Source of the DNA: Carposina sasakii
Taxonomy: Eukaryota > Arthropoda > Insecta > Lepidoptera > Carposinidae
Length of the DNA stretch: 64,000 nucleotides
Assembly (NCBI GenBank): GCA_014607495.2
Contig: CP053161.1
Location: 11,045,115 to 11,109,114, forward strand
Direction of reading: 5' to 3'
Shown here: one piece after another, positions 1 through 10,815 of the stretch
Layout of the letters: each line of letters starts with the position of its first letter
Numbering within the stretch: position 1 is the stretch's first letter
Translations under genes and position numbers: made by a program
The notes under the pieces: generated by a model
What the model was told of the DNA's origin: nothing
Databases searched by the model: none
Seen by the model: the letters and a program-made list of their open reading frames with translations, nothing else

Positions 1-222
1 TCACAATATATTCCTGAAAACTGCATCGAAATCGGTTCAGCCGTTTCTGATATTAGCGTGCACAAACGCACAGACAAACCGACAAACAGACAAAAATTCC
101 AAAAATCATCGTTTTGGGTTCTATTGCGTTGATAAAGGTCTCCTATATTTTTTTATTTATTTTTTCTCATATATCTTCCATGTACAGACAGCGATCCGTT
201 ACATTTTTATTATATGTATAGA
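1..222 (-). mobile_element. Helitron, 5' end, non-autonomous (cut by window edge)
   Basis: The complement of 198-222 begins TCTATACATATAATAAAAA, a lepidopteran Helitron start. Bases 1-222 are nearly the same as 18196-18405 at the 5' end of the complete copy. The element sits in the XPO4 intron after exon 10 and continues off the left edge. Confidence 0.7.
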
Positions 223-287
223 TAAAACGTATTTAAACTATCAAGATGCAGTTAAAAGCTGTAATTTTTTAATTAGTTATAAAATAC

Positions 288-3200
288 CTTCAGCATAAGT
301 AGTAGCAATGGCAAACGCTCTATGCAGCTCCTTCCTAAGTTCGGCCGGTAAGTTACTGCCACTCGCCTCCCACCCGACTAGATTTAGGAACTCCGTGCAG
401 TTGCCGAGAGGATTCTGTCTAGAATTAAAACAAGACAACAAACACGATTAACACTCGGTTGCAGAAATATTAATCATCTGCATGCAGGCTGATTTTATAA
501 CTTGCAACCGGTCGCAATCACCAGATAGTGTAAAAAACCATAGCAATAGATTACATAATAGGATTCTTTAAATAAGTTGCGTTGTCCTATTTTGCTGTTA
601 AGCAACGACGAAGGTTGCCGATCAGTCGAAAGTTACAAAATACATCTACCACCCCCATTCCATTCCATGGTTTGCTAGATAAGGTTTGCCTTAATATTTA
701 AAACAGTCATGTTGTTATGGTCAACCCAGCCCAATGTCAACCTTTTTTGCAAAAACAAATACAGTAGTCGCGCAGAGGATGTCGGGTCCAGGTTGTTCAT
801 CGGCAATTACGACATTCATCAAATAAATAAATAAAAAATAACACAACCAACTTTAGCTTAGACGTATCGTACAAATCAGCGTCATCTATCTTTAAGCGCC
901 GAAACTAAAACGCAGTCCACTGATTTGTGATTCGCGTGCGCGGCCAGAAAGGTGAGCAGCAGAGCCGCGTGCATGGCGGCCGGCGGCTGCGCGGACAGGT
1001 GTCGCAGGCAGACTTGTACACTGTAACATCACCTGCACCCATCTTCGTAGAGATCGGCCGCCTTGCCCGAAATATATAATGTATATATAATGGCTAATAA
1101 CTAGAGATCAAAATGTTTTTCCATATAAAATGTCTGTGTACAATAAAGAATAGAATAGAATCTAGATTGAAATTGGTTGTAAAAGATAGCACAACCGACA
1201 GATTTTGTACGATAACGATACGTCTAAGCTTCAGCCAAATCAGCGCCATGTATCCCCTTAATTAGCGCCATCTATCCCCCGGCGCCGGAACCAAAACGCG
1301 CAGCACTAACTTGTGGTTGGCGTGCGCGGCCAGCGACGTGAGCAGCTGCGCGGCGTGCATGGCGGCCGGCGGCTGCGCGGACAGACGACGCAGGCAGGCG
1401 GCGGCGCGCGCGCACAGCCGCGACACCACCCACTCGCAGCCGCGCGACGAGCGCCCGAACGCGCACTCTATTATCGGCGCCATCTGTTGGCGGGGTAGCG
1501 AATTAATATTTGCTGTAGCGAATATAGTTCGTTTCATAGAATAATTTCTATGCCTGATTTCGGATATAACATTTGTATGCAGTGACACAGAAAATGTGTT
1601 CATACACTTTGTAACTAGCGCCCTTATCCATCGGAATTATACGGACAAACGCACATTACGCCCTACGGCCAGATGGTGACTCGAAGAGGGCGACTGGTAG
1701 TAGACCCCGTTTCTAACTAGCGACATCAGCATGTGTGCGTTTCACCATAATGGTTGATGGCGCTGTTACTATGTGTATGAGTCATGGAGAAGAAATAAAA
1801 GAGTAGTGGCTTAGTATATTTTCATACAAAAATAGTGTGCCGCGGAGCAGGGGTGGAGTATGGATGAGGGGAGCATTGAACACTGTAGCCCTGCCCATTT
1901 ATATAGAAACCACCTTGTAGTGACTAGTCAAACTACTTGCTCATTTTGGTTCAAGATTTTTTTACTAGTGCAATTACTCATCACTAGATGGCAATATTAT
2001 ACTACGATTTAGTAATAAAGTACCCTGATAAAAGCGCTAGTGTTTTTGTAATTTTAATACGGTTACATTTCGGAGAACAAGCGTGTGGTTACAGCTACCG
2101 CGTTACACTGGCGCTGAAGCTCCGCCCCTATCATGACGTCATGGCCTCACGATTGCCACACGACTCACTTCATAGTCCCACCTCCTCTTTTATACCTTCT
2201 TCATGGTATGACTACATTATCTGTGTCACTATACAAAAAATGATAGTTTCAAAATCAGCCATAGGAGTTATTCTATGAAACAGACTCTTAACTGGATGGA
2301 GAAAACGGAAGGCCGAGCCCTGTGGCGTGCTCTAGGGGAGACCTACGTGGAGCAGTGGACTGCAATAGGTTGATGTATGTATATCCAGTACATGCCGTAT
2401 GGTGTAGGATAGCACTACCGCATGCTTATATGTAGCTAGTATTATACTAGTGTAATAACGTATGAATCACAAAAATCGGCCGAGGCGTTTGGTCTCTGTA
2501 GTGCTTCAAAGGAACATACAAACATAAATACATAGGCTGTTAAACACAATACCACTCCTTTGCGTCGCCCAGTCGGGTAAAAAGAAACAATGATACTCAT
2601 GAACTAAAATCCAAGTCAGCTTTTAGCACTTACCTCCGAATATAACTGCGTTTGCGGCATCAGATACGAGTTGGCCCATATCTTGAGAAGCCACGACATT
2701 GTAGCGCTAAGCTCTGGACTAAACACTGTGCTAAGGCCAGCTTCTAAGGCACAGCATTCCCAGTAGCTTATGCGCAGAATCTCACCGATTAATCTGAGAG
2801 AAAATACAATTCCATATAAAAAGTTATATTATATGTGGAGATGGTGATAAGGGAAGCTCTTCCGGCTCCACTGGGTCAGTAGTTATTGATTGGTATATAA
2901 GGTCTATCCAAAATTAGTGATTATCTTTTGACACGAAACTAGGTAGGTAAAAAGAAATAACTTTCACTATGGGATCAACTCTGAAATATTGAAAAAAAAT
3001 CAGCTGTTTCATACAATCTAGAATAATTACTGCACTGAAATGTATGGAACAGCTGATTTTTCTTATATTTCGAAGTTGGTCCTATAGTGAAAGTTGTTTC
3101 TTTTACCTACCTAGTTTCGTGTCAAAAGATAATGACTAATTTTAAATAGACCTTATATATTCTGTGAGAAAACTTCGATATCGCGTTCAAGGATTTCGGT

Positions 3201-6200
3201 GGTTCGGTTTGCGTCCGCCTATCTGTAGATAGGCTCCGCTTAATGGGATGGTATTCTAGTGAAGTCCCCCACATCAGAATTTTGGAAACTTTGGTTTTTT
3301 GAACAGAATTTTGGTAAGTTAGCTTATTTACATAGTTCAATCGTTAGTTATTTGAAAATAAACATGTATCATATTGTAATATTAATAACATTAGTATAAG
3401 CCGCGCAGATAAAGAATTGATTTGAAAATGGCGGAGGTGACGGAAGGTATGGTTGGTAAAACCATTACTAAATGTCATATTATATAAAAGACACTCTAAT
3501 AAGCACGTTTTAGCAAAAAATACGCTGGAAATTTACTTCGAAAGAGTAACCTCAAAGTAATTACCGATTGTAAATCTGCAATAAACATGAAAAAATGGGC
3601 TTTCAGACGATCAACAGCAATGAGATTAGTCAAAGCGAAACCAGAAATTTTTTTTTGCAGCGCGTACTTCACTGCGTGACCATGGGCGCGCGATAGATGT
3701 GAGAGAGATAGCATGCGAGCGGACGCCATTTACAATCAATTTTCGTGCGCGGGTTATAGCACTCACTTTAAAATAGGATCAACATTATCAGTACTAGTTG
3801 TCTCTCCGACTAGATATCTCAGTGAAGCATCCACGTTGGCGTTTTCAGATATACTGTAGTGAATGATCTCCGGAGGAATCATTACTGTCTCGCCTTCTAT
3901 ACAATCTATGGCTAGAAAATGACCTGAAATAGCAAAGTTACTAGTAGCTAGTGTATGTATAAATAACAAAATTATTATCCATTAATATAATCCGTTAGGA
4001 TATGGTTGATGGTTTCATGTTTAAACATTGTGCTGAGGGATTCAGCTTTGTTTGCCGAGATTTGGCTAGTGTATAGCTATCGGGATGAAAAATAACGTTG
4101 CCAATATGTAATTTAGAAAAGAGATGGTAAAATTCGTCATCCGAGTAATTGACCCGGTGGCTTAGTGGTTAGAGCACTGACACGCGGAATGCAGGGGTCG
4201 TGGGTTCGATTCCCACCCGGGTGAGGAATTTTTTCCATTTCTTTATTAATAATTTTATAACAAAATATATGGTCAAGTGTGTATCAGGTGGTACGTAAAC
4301 AACGAAAAAAAAAATCGGTGTTAAACTGCGTCTAAAGTTAATATGTACATATTATGTATTTTATCTTTAGCTAATTCTTTACTCAAGAACTCACAGCCTG
4401 ACATTTATTATATATACTTGGATGTTATTAACTCACCAGTTATCATTAAAATCCAGTGCAAATCCTCAAACAGGGCAATAAGTTGTTCACCCCCACTCAA
4501 CGGCAACTTTCCCATGTGCATCAATTGTAAATGATTCTCCAACCTGACAAAGAAAGTCTGTGTAACAACCATAGACAAAAAAACACTAGACCCAGGTTTG
4601 CTAGGGACAAGCTTTCACCAGAAACAAATCCTACACTTTGTGCCCAGAATCCCAGAAATTATTTCCTAGAACCGCTCTTGACTGCGACGCATGCATCGTG
4701 AACGGAAAACAAAAGTGTATAACCAATGTGCCATTTAACTTATTTATGAACATGAATAAACATTATGGACGATTCTGGCAGTCACACTAAAGTGTGTAGG
4801 TCAAAACCAAAACGTAAATTTAGTCCTACCTGTCCTTTTCTCTCTCAGCCATTTATGTTAAGGACGGAGAGAGATAGACCTGACTAAGATTAGATTTAGG
4901 TTTAAGTGTGACTGCCGGAATCAACCCTATTCTCTGCGTTTAAATTTGAAATATTAAGTATAAGTACCTATTTCGTATGTAAGCATTATTTCTAAACGGC
5001 CACCTTCGAGGGTAGCCGTTTAGAAATAAAGTCGACTTTGTCTGCATGAACATTAGAATTCCTTTTTTTCCGTATCCGTGTAAACTTCGGAAAATCTTTT
5101 CTAAAATAATGCTCGCCTACATTCCCCAACAAGCTTACACGTGCCACGTAAATTTCAAGTTCGCCATGAATCGTTCATCAGTCAGTTAGTTAAAGAAGAG
5201 TTTGAAATAAATAGATGCCATATTAACAAAAAAAATCTATCATCACTCAAATAATCTCTTACCTCTTACTCCTATCCTGAAGCAGGGTAAAGAGTATATG
5301 ACAGCAATGCCTCGGCGCTTTTCTGGCGATAGCTCCGATGGTCAGTAGTATATTACTGTGAAGTTTTCTTTCATCCTCTTCTATCTCATCGCGAATGTCA
5401 TCTGCGCAACCATCGCTGCTCTCTGTCCCTCTTAAAAGTGAGAAAAATCCGATATAGTGCAGAAACCATAAACAGTACGGTACCATAAACCTCAAGCACG
5501 TATCCAGGGGCGTGGCCCAAGGGAACGCCCCCGAGAGTATCATCATACAAAGTAGGTAGAGTATAGGATGCATATTTAGGACTAAACATTGTGTGTTAAA
5601 GCTACACATACAAATAATGTGAATATTACCATAACTTTTGTACTACCTTGTACCATCAGGTGGCGCCAGTCTACACTGGAGATAAGTATTAAATATCTCA
5701 ATACACGGGTTGTGTAGAGTTTCATTGGAAAACCCATCTGTGTCATGAACTATTGAGCTCCAAGTGTGGAGGAATTTGTTAAGAGTTTCCCTCCAAACTG
5801 TGTCCTCATTTACCTTAAAATAAATGACAGTAATTTAGTAATGTAGTCAAAAAGTCCAGTACATGAACTAAAAAATTTATACTGATATCATAATTATCTA
5901 AAATCATTAACAGACTAGGTACATACAAATGGACATAAAAAAGACCTAATGTCCAAAATTTTTCTCACAACTAATCTAACAAAGGAACTGACATCACATT
6001 AATAAAAACTTAGGCATTTAAAAATTATTTATTCAGAGTCAAAATTAACTTACCCCTTCTTCCACAATAGAACCTCTGATACTAATACAGGTGTAAGCCG
6101 TCAAGTTCTGCAACAATGCAGGTGGAGATGCGGCTATCATAGATGGTGAGAAGAACTGAATCAGCCTCCGATAGATATCTGCAATTCCATGCATCTCCTT

Positions 6201-7893
6201 CTCATTAGGTTGAATATAACTCAGCATATTCAAGAAGCTGCTTACATAGTTCTCCAAATACTGCTGTTTCAAGTTTGTTGTTGATACTACCACCCCACAT
6301 AAACTAGCCAACTGAACTAAACATGTCAATGAATGTCCAGATAACTCTGGATTTGTTCTAACATACATGTGTATTTCAAAGAACAGAGCCAATAGTTCAG
6401 GCTGCATAATTGTGTCTTTCCAATTCATACTCAATCTCAAGGCTGGGGCTGTATCACTTTCGTAGATAGCTTCGAATGCACCTATCAGCCGTTTTGATAG
6501 CAATGGAGAGACATGACTCCAGCATAGTATGGTCTCAACAATAGTCAAAAGCTGCTTTGTTAGTGATGCTTGCTCCCCTTCTGGACGATGTCCTGAACGG
6601 ATTATCTGTTCTAAAACTCCTACAGTAAACCTAAATATTTTCTTCAAATCTATTGCCTCAAACGATTTCTTCAATCGAAAATGCACTTCCCATATTAGCC
6701 CCACATCAGCTGATTTTACGGTGATGGCATACTCCTGCATTATGGCTAGGATTAGTGAGCATGCTAACTTCTGCTGGCTGATTGTGGAACTGAGGATTAT
6801 TTTCTCTAATTCTCCTAGTAAGGCCTTTCTCTCTCTTCCTCCATCATCAATGCTGCCTCTCTTTATTATTATAGCTATTGTCTGAAAAGGTAACAAGATA
6901 GAATTGAATTTAGTTGAATTAATCAAAATTAAAAGATATATCATTCTATGAATTGATGGAGCCATAAAAAAAAGTTGGAAGTTAATAATACCATAAAGTT
7001 ATCTTTACTTAGATAGGTAAAAAATAAAATATTTGTACCAATTGTTATTTAAATATTGAAAATGTGGGATATCACAAAGTAAAAAATGTTTAAGGTACAT
7101 AAAAAGTTTAAAAAAATATTCACAGACAAATGAGTCCATAGTTTGTTAGTATTACAAGATGTTATGTCTATGTTTATAATATACAGATGAATAATTACTT
7201 ACCTAGCTTGTTAGATTTATCAGCTATAAAAGATATTAAGATAAGAATTACTTACCTGTAGCAATTTTTCCCTTAAATATGGGGGTGTATCCTGCCTCAA
7301 CAGGTAACTAAGCAAGTACTCTCTTAAAGAATTGATATCATTCTCTGACAGTAAACTCCACTCCCTTATAAGAGCTGATTTTATTAGACTAGCAGCTTCA
7401 AATAGCACATATTCAGCAGATGACTTCTCCAAGATTTCTCGGCAGAGTTCATAGGGGTTCTTTGTGCTTCTGAATTCAAGAAACACACTCTCTGCCTGCC
7501 GCCGCTGGTCAGGGCTGACCACGTTCGGAGGAGCCTATGAAAATTTTCTCTGTGTAGATTTTATTTAGGGCAAGAGAGGTAAAGCAAATATACAACACAA
7601 TAAACAGATTATTATTATGTGAACTGTAGTACATATTTAAGTCGAAGTGATGGTATCAACTATTAGCATCTGCTTCAGTGTGCCTGATTGTCTACATTCA
7701 CGCAAGAGCTGATGGATGGTTTGTAAACATTATCTGAATGTGCATTTAACATTTTGCCATGAAGATCTTATGCGTGCCCTTGGTTTATTCTTTCGATTGC
7801 AGTAGTAAATTAAAATATATAGGTAATGGAGAGTCTTACCATAAGCACTTGTGCAGCAGCTTCCAGTGTTTGTATTGCAGAGTTGTTGTCCAT
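288..7893 (-). CDS. XPO4: Exportin-4, 5' ten coding exons (3' end off window)
   Basis: Nuclear export receptor of the importin-beta/HEAT-repeat family; family members carry cargo such as eIF5A out of the nucleus with Ran-GTP. Coding exons run 7840-7893 (ATG), 7256-7534, 6054-6881, 5647-5813, 5263-5430, 4437-4543, 3767-3923, 2634-2793, 1311-1483 and 288-418. All junctions are GT-AG and phases agree, giving about 741 codons of a family that is about 1150 aa long in human, so roughly the last 400 residues lie left of the window. Recognition rests on family-like stretches: SPDQRRQAESVFLEFR near the start, YLREKLLQTIAIIIKRG, ALFEDLHWILMITG, MIPPEIIHYS and the AFGRSSRGCEWVV exon followed by NCTEFLNLVGWEASG. 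The ATG at 7893 opens an 18-codon first exon. Exon 9 is very GC-rich (Arg/Ala) compared with its neighbours and has a decayed partial copy downstream. Confidence 0.9.
845..1015 (-). pseudogene. Degenerate partial copy of XPO4 exon 9
   Basis: The complement of about 930-1010 still reads LSAQPPAAMHAALLLTFLAA, nearly the same as the end of true exon 9 (LSAQPPAAMHAAQLLTSLAA, 1311-1483). The intron sequence beyond exon 9 (about 1200-1310) is also copied at about 845-930. The donor of exon 9 (CACAA|GTTAGT) reads CACAAATCAGT here, so the GT is lost. The 5' half of the exon is absent. It lies in the intron between exons 9 and 10, in the same orientation, so it is a tandem duplication. Confidence 0.8.
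1783..2206. mobile_element. MITE with CATGGAGAAG-type inverted ends (uninterrupted copy)
   Basis: About 420 bp with imperfect terminal inverted repeats: CATGGAGAAGAAATAAAAGAG at the left against CATGAAGAAGGTATAAAAGAG on the complement of the right end. It is homologous over its whole length to 21571-22768. That second copy carries a 780-bp insertion which this one lacks, so this copy is the empty-site allele. It lies in XPO4 intron 8. Confidence 0.65.
2285..2580 (+). mobile_element. RTE-type LINE tail fused to Helitron-derived fragment
   Basis: Bases about 2290-2375 read WRALGETYVEQWTAIG, the C-terminal motif of lepidopteran RTE-clade LINE proteins, followed by the usual stop. Bases about 2465-2580 match the Helitron interior at 18046-18170, including GCAGTCGGGTAAAAAG. 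It is a nest of repeat fragments in an XPO4 intron. Confidence 0.55.
2900..3160. mobile_element. Palindromic MITE, TATA-flanked
   Basis: The two halves are near-perfect inverted copies: TATATAAGGTCTAT at the left with ATAGACCTTATATA at the right, then GATTATCTTTTGACACGAAA against its complement, joined by a short centre near 3030. The ends suggest TA/TATA target duplication. It lies in the XPO4 intron between exons 7 and 8. Confidence 0.75.
4089..4263 (+). mobile_element. tRNA-derived SINE (tRNA-like core 4150-4226)
   Basis: The core keeps a tRNA shape: ACCCGG/CCGGGT ends pair, box A is TGGCTTAGTGG, and the T-arm GTGGGTTCGATTCCCAC folds with box B. The anticodon stem does not pair well. A second copy at 37349-37523 shares the core and also about 65 bp upstream (GTTGCCAATATGTAATTTAG) and the AT-rich tail (TTTATTAATAATTTTAT). 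Shared flanks in two unrelated introns argue for a dispersed SINE, not a working tRNA gene. Confidence 0.65.
4762..4928. mobile_element. Fold-back MITE, GTCACAC family (short copy)
   Basis: Inverted ends GATTCTGGCAGTCACAC and GTGTGACTGCCGGAATC, with inner arms rich in CTCTCTC/GAGAGAG. Related copies are at 24205-24318, 53108-53250 and the 2-kb element at 24409-26473. Confidence 0.65.
4986..5029. repeat. Perfect short hairpin
   Basis: TTATTTCTAAACGGC and its exact complement GCCGTTTAGAAATAA are separated by about 14 bases in the XPO4 intron between exons 5 and 6. There is no other sign of a gene. Confidence 0.7.
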
Positions 7894-8660
7894 TTTTGTA
7901 GATTTCACACAAATATCGGCCAGAAATAAAAACTACAATAAATGAGTCCAGGATTCTAAAATCGTCTTCTTCTCTTAGCATACCAGCAATCACATAATTT
8001 CATTTATATTTTCTAAAAAAATACCACGAAATTGTACCAAACTGACCACAAAATCAAATGTCAACTCTACCGTTGCGTTCCACTAACCATTTTACCAAAA
8101 CTTAGAGCGGTATAGATAACACAGAATTTTCCTTAGACTTTTCATAGAAAGTGACAGAGACAGCATGCGATTTTTTTTAAATAATTCCTACGTGACTAAA
8201 CTTTTTAAGGGCCTTTAAAGGGATTTCACACAAAATGGTTTGGTTCCGTAGAATAAATTATTATGTTTTAAAATTACAATTAACTATGTTCGATATCAAT
8301 ACGCACTTGTTTGTAATGTGAGGGAACCTGCCTGTTATATAAGGGTATGAATCCCAGTAGTTGTGAACATTGGCCCTCTGTAAGGGGACCATTGACGTGT
8401 TATAGCCTGAAATATGGACCTACTGTACCTATGTACATTAGGTCCTCTAGTAATTAGCTAGTCGATGACAAACCATGATTAGATAACGAGGTACAGTAGA
8501 CAAGATAATTAGTAATTAGTCAATTATGATATTTAATTTAACTTCCAGTTAGGGTTCTACTTAATCACTAATTATTATTTCCTTAGATTATATTTTCATA
8601 TAGCTAGGTACATAAAGGTTATTATACATAATAGCAAAGTACATATTTACATTTTATTTA

Positions 8661-9024
8661 CTAAGGTTGTTCCTTCCTTTTTTCAATTTCTTTTAGTCTT
8701 CTCTCTAATATAAATCTATCCAATCTGTGCATACACAAGAATTTACCATTTAGAAACAATACTGGTATATCACACCTATAGAGCCTCAACCATCTGAGAT
8801 TCTCCTTCTTAGTTATATCAACTTTTTCAATTACAATTCTATCTTTATATGGTTCTAATTCTTCCATCACTATATCACATAAACCACAGGGGTCTTTTGT
8901 GTAAAAAGTCAAAATTGGGGATCCCTTTACATCTTCATCTCTGTAAAAAATTGATACACTTAATAAATAAAAGTACAATATGAACAATTAATTGATTTAT
9001 TGAGCTCACATACCTACATAACAT
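8661..9024 (-). CDS. Small glutaredoxin-like protein (C5orf63/YDR286C type)
   Basis: Predicted 96-residue thioredoxin-fold protein of the glutaredoxin-like DUF836 type; function in animals is unknown. The body is the exon 8661-8940: LTFYTKDPCGLCDIVMEEL carries the CxxC redox motif (CGLC), followed by VDITKKENLRWLRLYRCDIP with the cis-Pro after the strand, VLFLNGKFLCMHRLD and a Lys/Glu-rich tail ending KEQP. Upstream is a good acceptor (TTTTTTACAG). An 11-nt first exon at 9014-9024 (ATGTTATGTAG, donor GTATGTGAG) joins in phase across a 73-nt intron and gives MLCRDEDVKGSP. Reading straight upstream instead gives a hydrophobic start at 8987 that looks like translated intron. The gene lies between XPO4 and the thiolase on the same strand. 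The body is certain; the mini-exon start is an inference. Confidence 0.75.
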
Positions 9025-9265
9025 AAAATAAATTCTTAAATAAATAGATAGGTACAAAATGTCAAAAAATTGTCTTTTATTTACAGGAATATAAAACTAT
9101 AAATTCTTCAACAATACGTAAGCTTAAAGCTATGTAATTATTTAACACACAGTCACTGTTATACAGTTACAAATGGCAAATAATCTAAAAAGGCACAAGT
9201 AGACTATTAAAATGTTAAGAAAATCAGAACACTCATACTAAACAACCAGCCATTCAATTTACAAC

Positions 9266-10815
9266 TTACAATTTCTCAATCATTATGGATGATGCACCTC
9301 CCCCACCATTACAAATTGATGCTACACCCTTTTCACCCTTCTTTAAAGCATGACACAGGTGGACTACGATTCTAGCTCCTGACATTCCAATGGGATGGCC
9401 AAGGCTTACTGCACCTCCATGTACATTAATCTTGGCAGGATCAAGATCTAATAGTTTCTGGTTGGCAACAGCCACTACACTGAATGCCTCATTGATCTCC
9501 CATAAGGCAACATCCTCCTTTTTGACTCCAGTCTTTTCTAGTAATTTTGGTATAGCTACTGCAGGGGCAATCGGAAAATCAATGGGGTCACACTCCCCAT
9601 CTGCAAAGCCCACTACACGAGCTATCGGTTTGATATTTAACCTTTGTGCAGCATCAGCTGTCATTAAAACCAAAGCTGCTGCACCATCATTCAAGGTTGA
9701 TGCATTGCCAGCTGTGACTGTTCCATTTTCCTTCTGGAATACTGTTGCCAGTTTACTAAACTTCTCAAAATTTACTCTCTTGTATTCCTCATCCTCTGTG
9801 AACAGGATAGGTGGGGCTCCTCTCTTCTGTGGGACAGGCACAGGTACCAATTCATCTGCAAATGCCTTAGCTTCATATGCAGCAGCACTTCTCTTGTAAC
9901 TCAAAATGGCAAAGTCATCTTGTTCCTTCTTGGAGATTTCCAATTTTTTTGCTGTATTTTCAGCACAATTACCCATATGGAATTTATTGTAGACATCAGT
10001 GAGACCGTCAAAAACAATGCCATCAACTAACTGCATACCACCGTAAGCAGTTTCACCCCTTTTCAAATAGAAAGGTACATTTGACATAGATTCCATTCCT
10101 CCAGCTAAAATTACATCTTGTGCTCCTGTTTGCAGGCCTTGAGCTGCTAGCATTACAGACTTCATGCCAGATGCACATACTTTATTAACAGTTGTACAAA
10201 TGGTACTTTTGGGTAAACCAGCAAATATTACTGCTTGTCTTGCTGGAGCTTGTCCTAAGTTTGCAGAGCACACATTTCCCATGTAAACCTAGAACAATAG
10301 ATTTTGTTATATTGTAAATAAGGTTACTTACATAAGTCTTAATTTATGATTTACACAAATGGGAGTCTGAGTAATTTAAGTATTCTGCTATTATATTTAT
10401 GTACTAGAAAAGATTATTTTAGCCATTGGTTAAATGAATGATTGCAATATCTAATATATAGTAACTTCTGATAAGTTATAAAAAATATATTATTCAAAAC
10501 ATAACAATCTTATCTTGATAACCACCTATGTAGTAGGTGCCTACTTTATAATATCTGTGAAACTAAATTAGGTATAATAACGGTAAAAACGCGTGATTAA
10601 CTGTAAATAAAATGAGAAAGTAGGCAAAACCAATTAACCTCTTTCACTTCCTCCTTTGGAATGCCGGCTCTTTCGATCGCCGCTTTGACAGCTACGGCAC
10701 CAAGTTCTGTGGCTGAAACACCAGCCAAGCTCCCCCTGAAGGAACCCATCGGTGTCCTTACAGCTGAAGCAATAACTACTTCGTTCAGGGACACTTTTGT
10801 GGAGTACGCCGCCAT
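9266..10815 (-). CDS. ACAT1: Acetyl-CoA C-acetyltransferase (acetoacetyl-CoA thiolase)
   Basis: Condenses two acetyl-CoA to acetoacetyl-CoA, or cleaves it. This is the first step of the mevalonate pathway, which in insects feeds juvenile hormone and other isoprenoids, and it also acts in ketone body and Ile breakdown. Two exons, 10639-10815 and 9266-10288, give 399 aa. The thiolase nucleophile is in NKVCASGMK (Cys about 97), the conserved NEAF is in [11 protein letters not shown], the catalytic His is in GHPIGMSG (His about 357) and the second Cys is in ICNGGGGAS (about 385). Identity to animal ACAT1 is high throughout. The first Met ([10 protein letters not shown]) follows an in-frame TAG four codons upstream, and the protein begins almost at the thiolase fold, so no mitochondrial transit peptide is encoded here. 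An unseen alternative first exon could add one. The closest animal relative is ACAT1 rather than the peroxisomal thiolases. Confidence 0.93.

Noticed and set aside
1272..1466. Arg/Ala-rich minus frame and two plus frames over XPO4 exon 9
   Set aside because: Other-frame shadows of the GC-rich exon; only the frame with AFGRSSRGCEWVV matches exportin-4 and joins its neighbours.
4150..4226. Working tRNA gene
   Set aside because: The anticodon arm pairs poorly and a second copy shares flanking DNA, so it is a SINE.
9390..9899. 169-codon open frame opposite the thiolase
   Set aside because: Antisense shadow of a strongly conserved coding exon.
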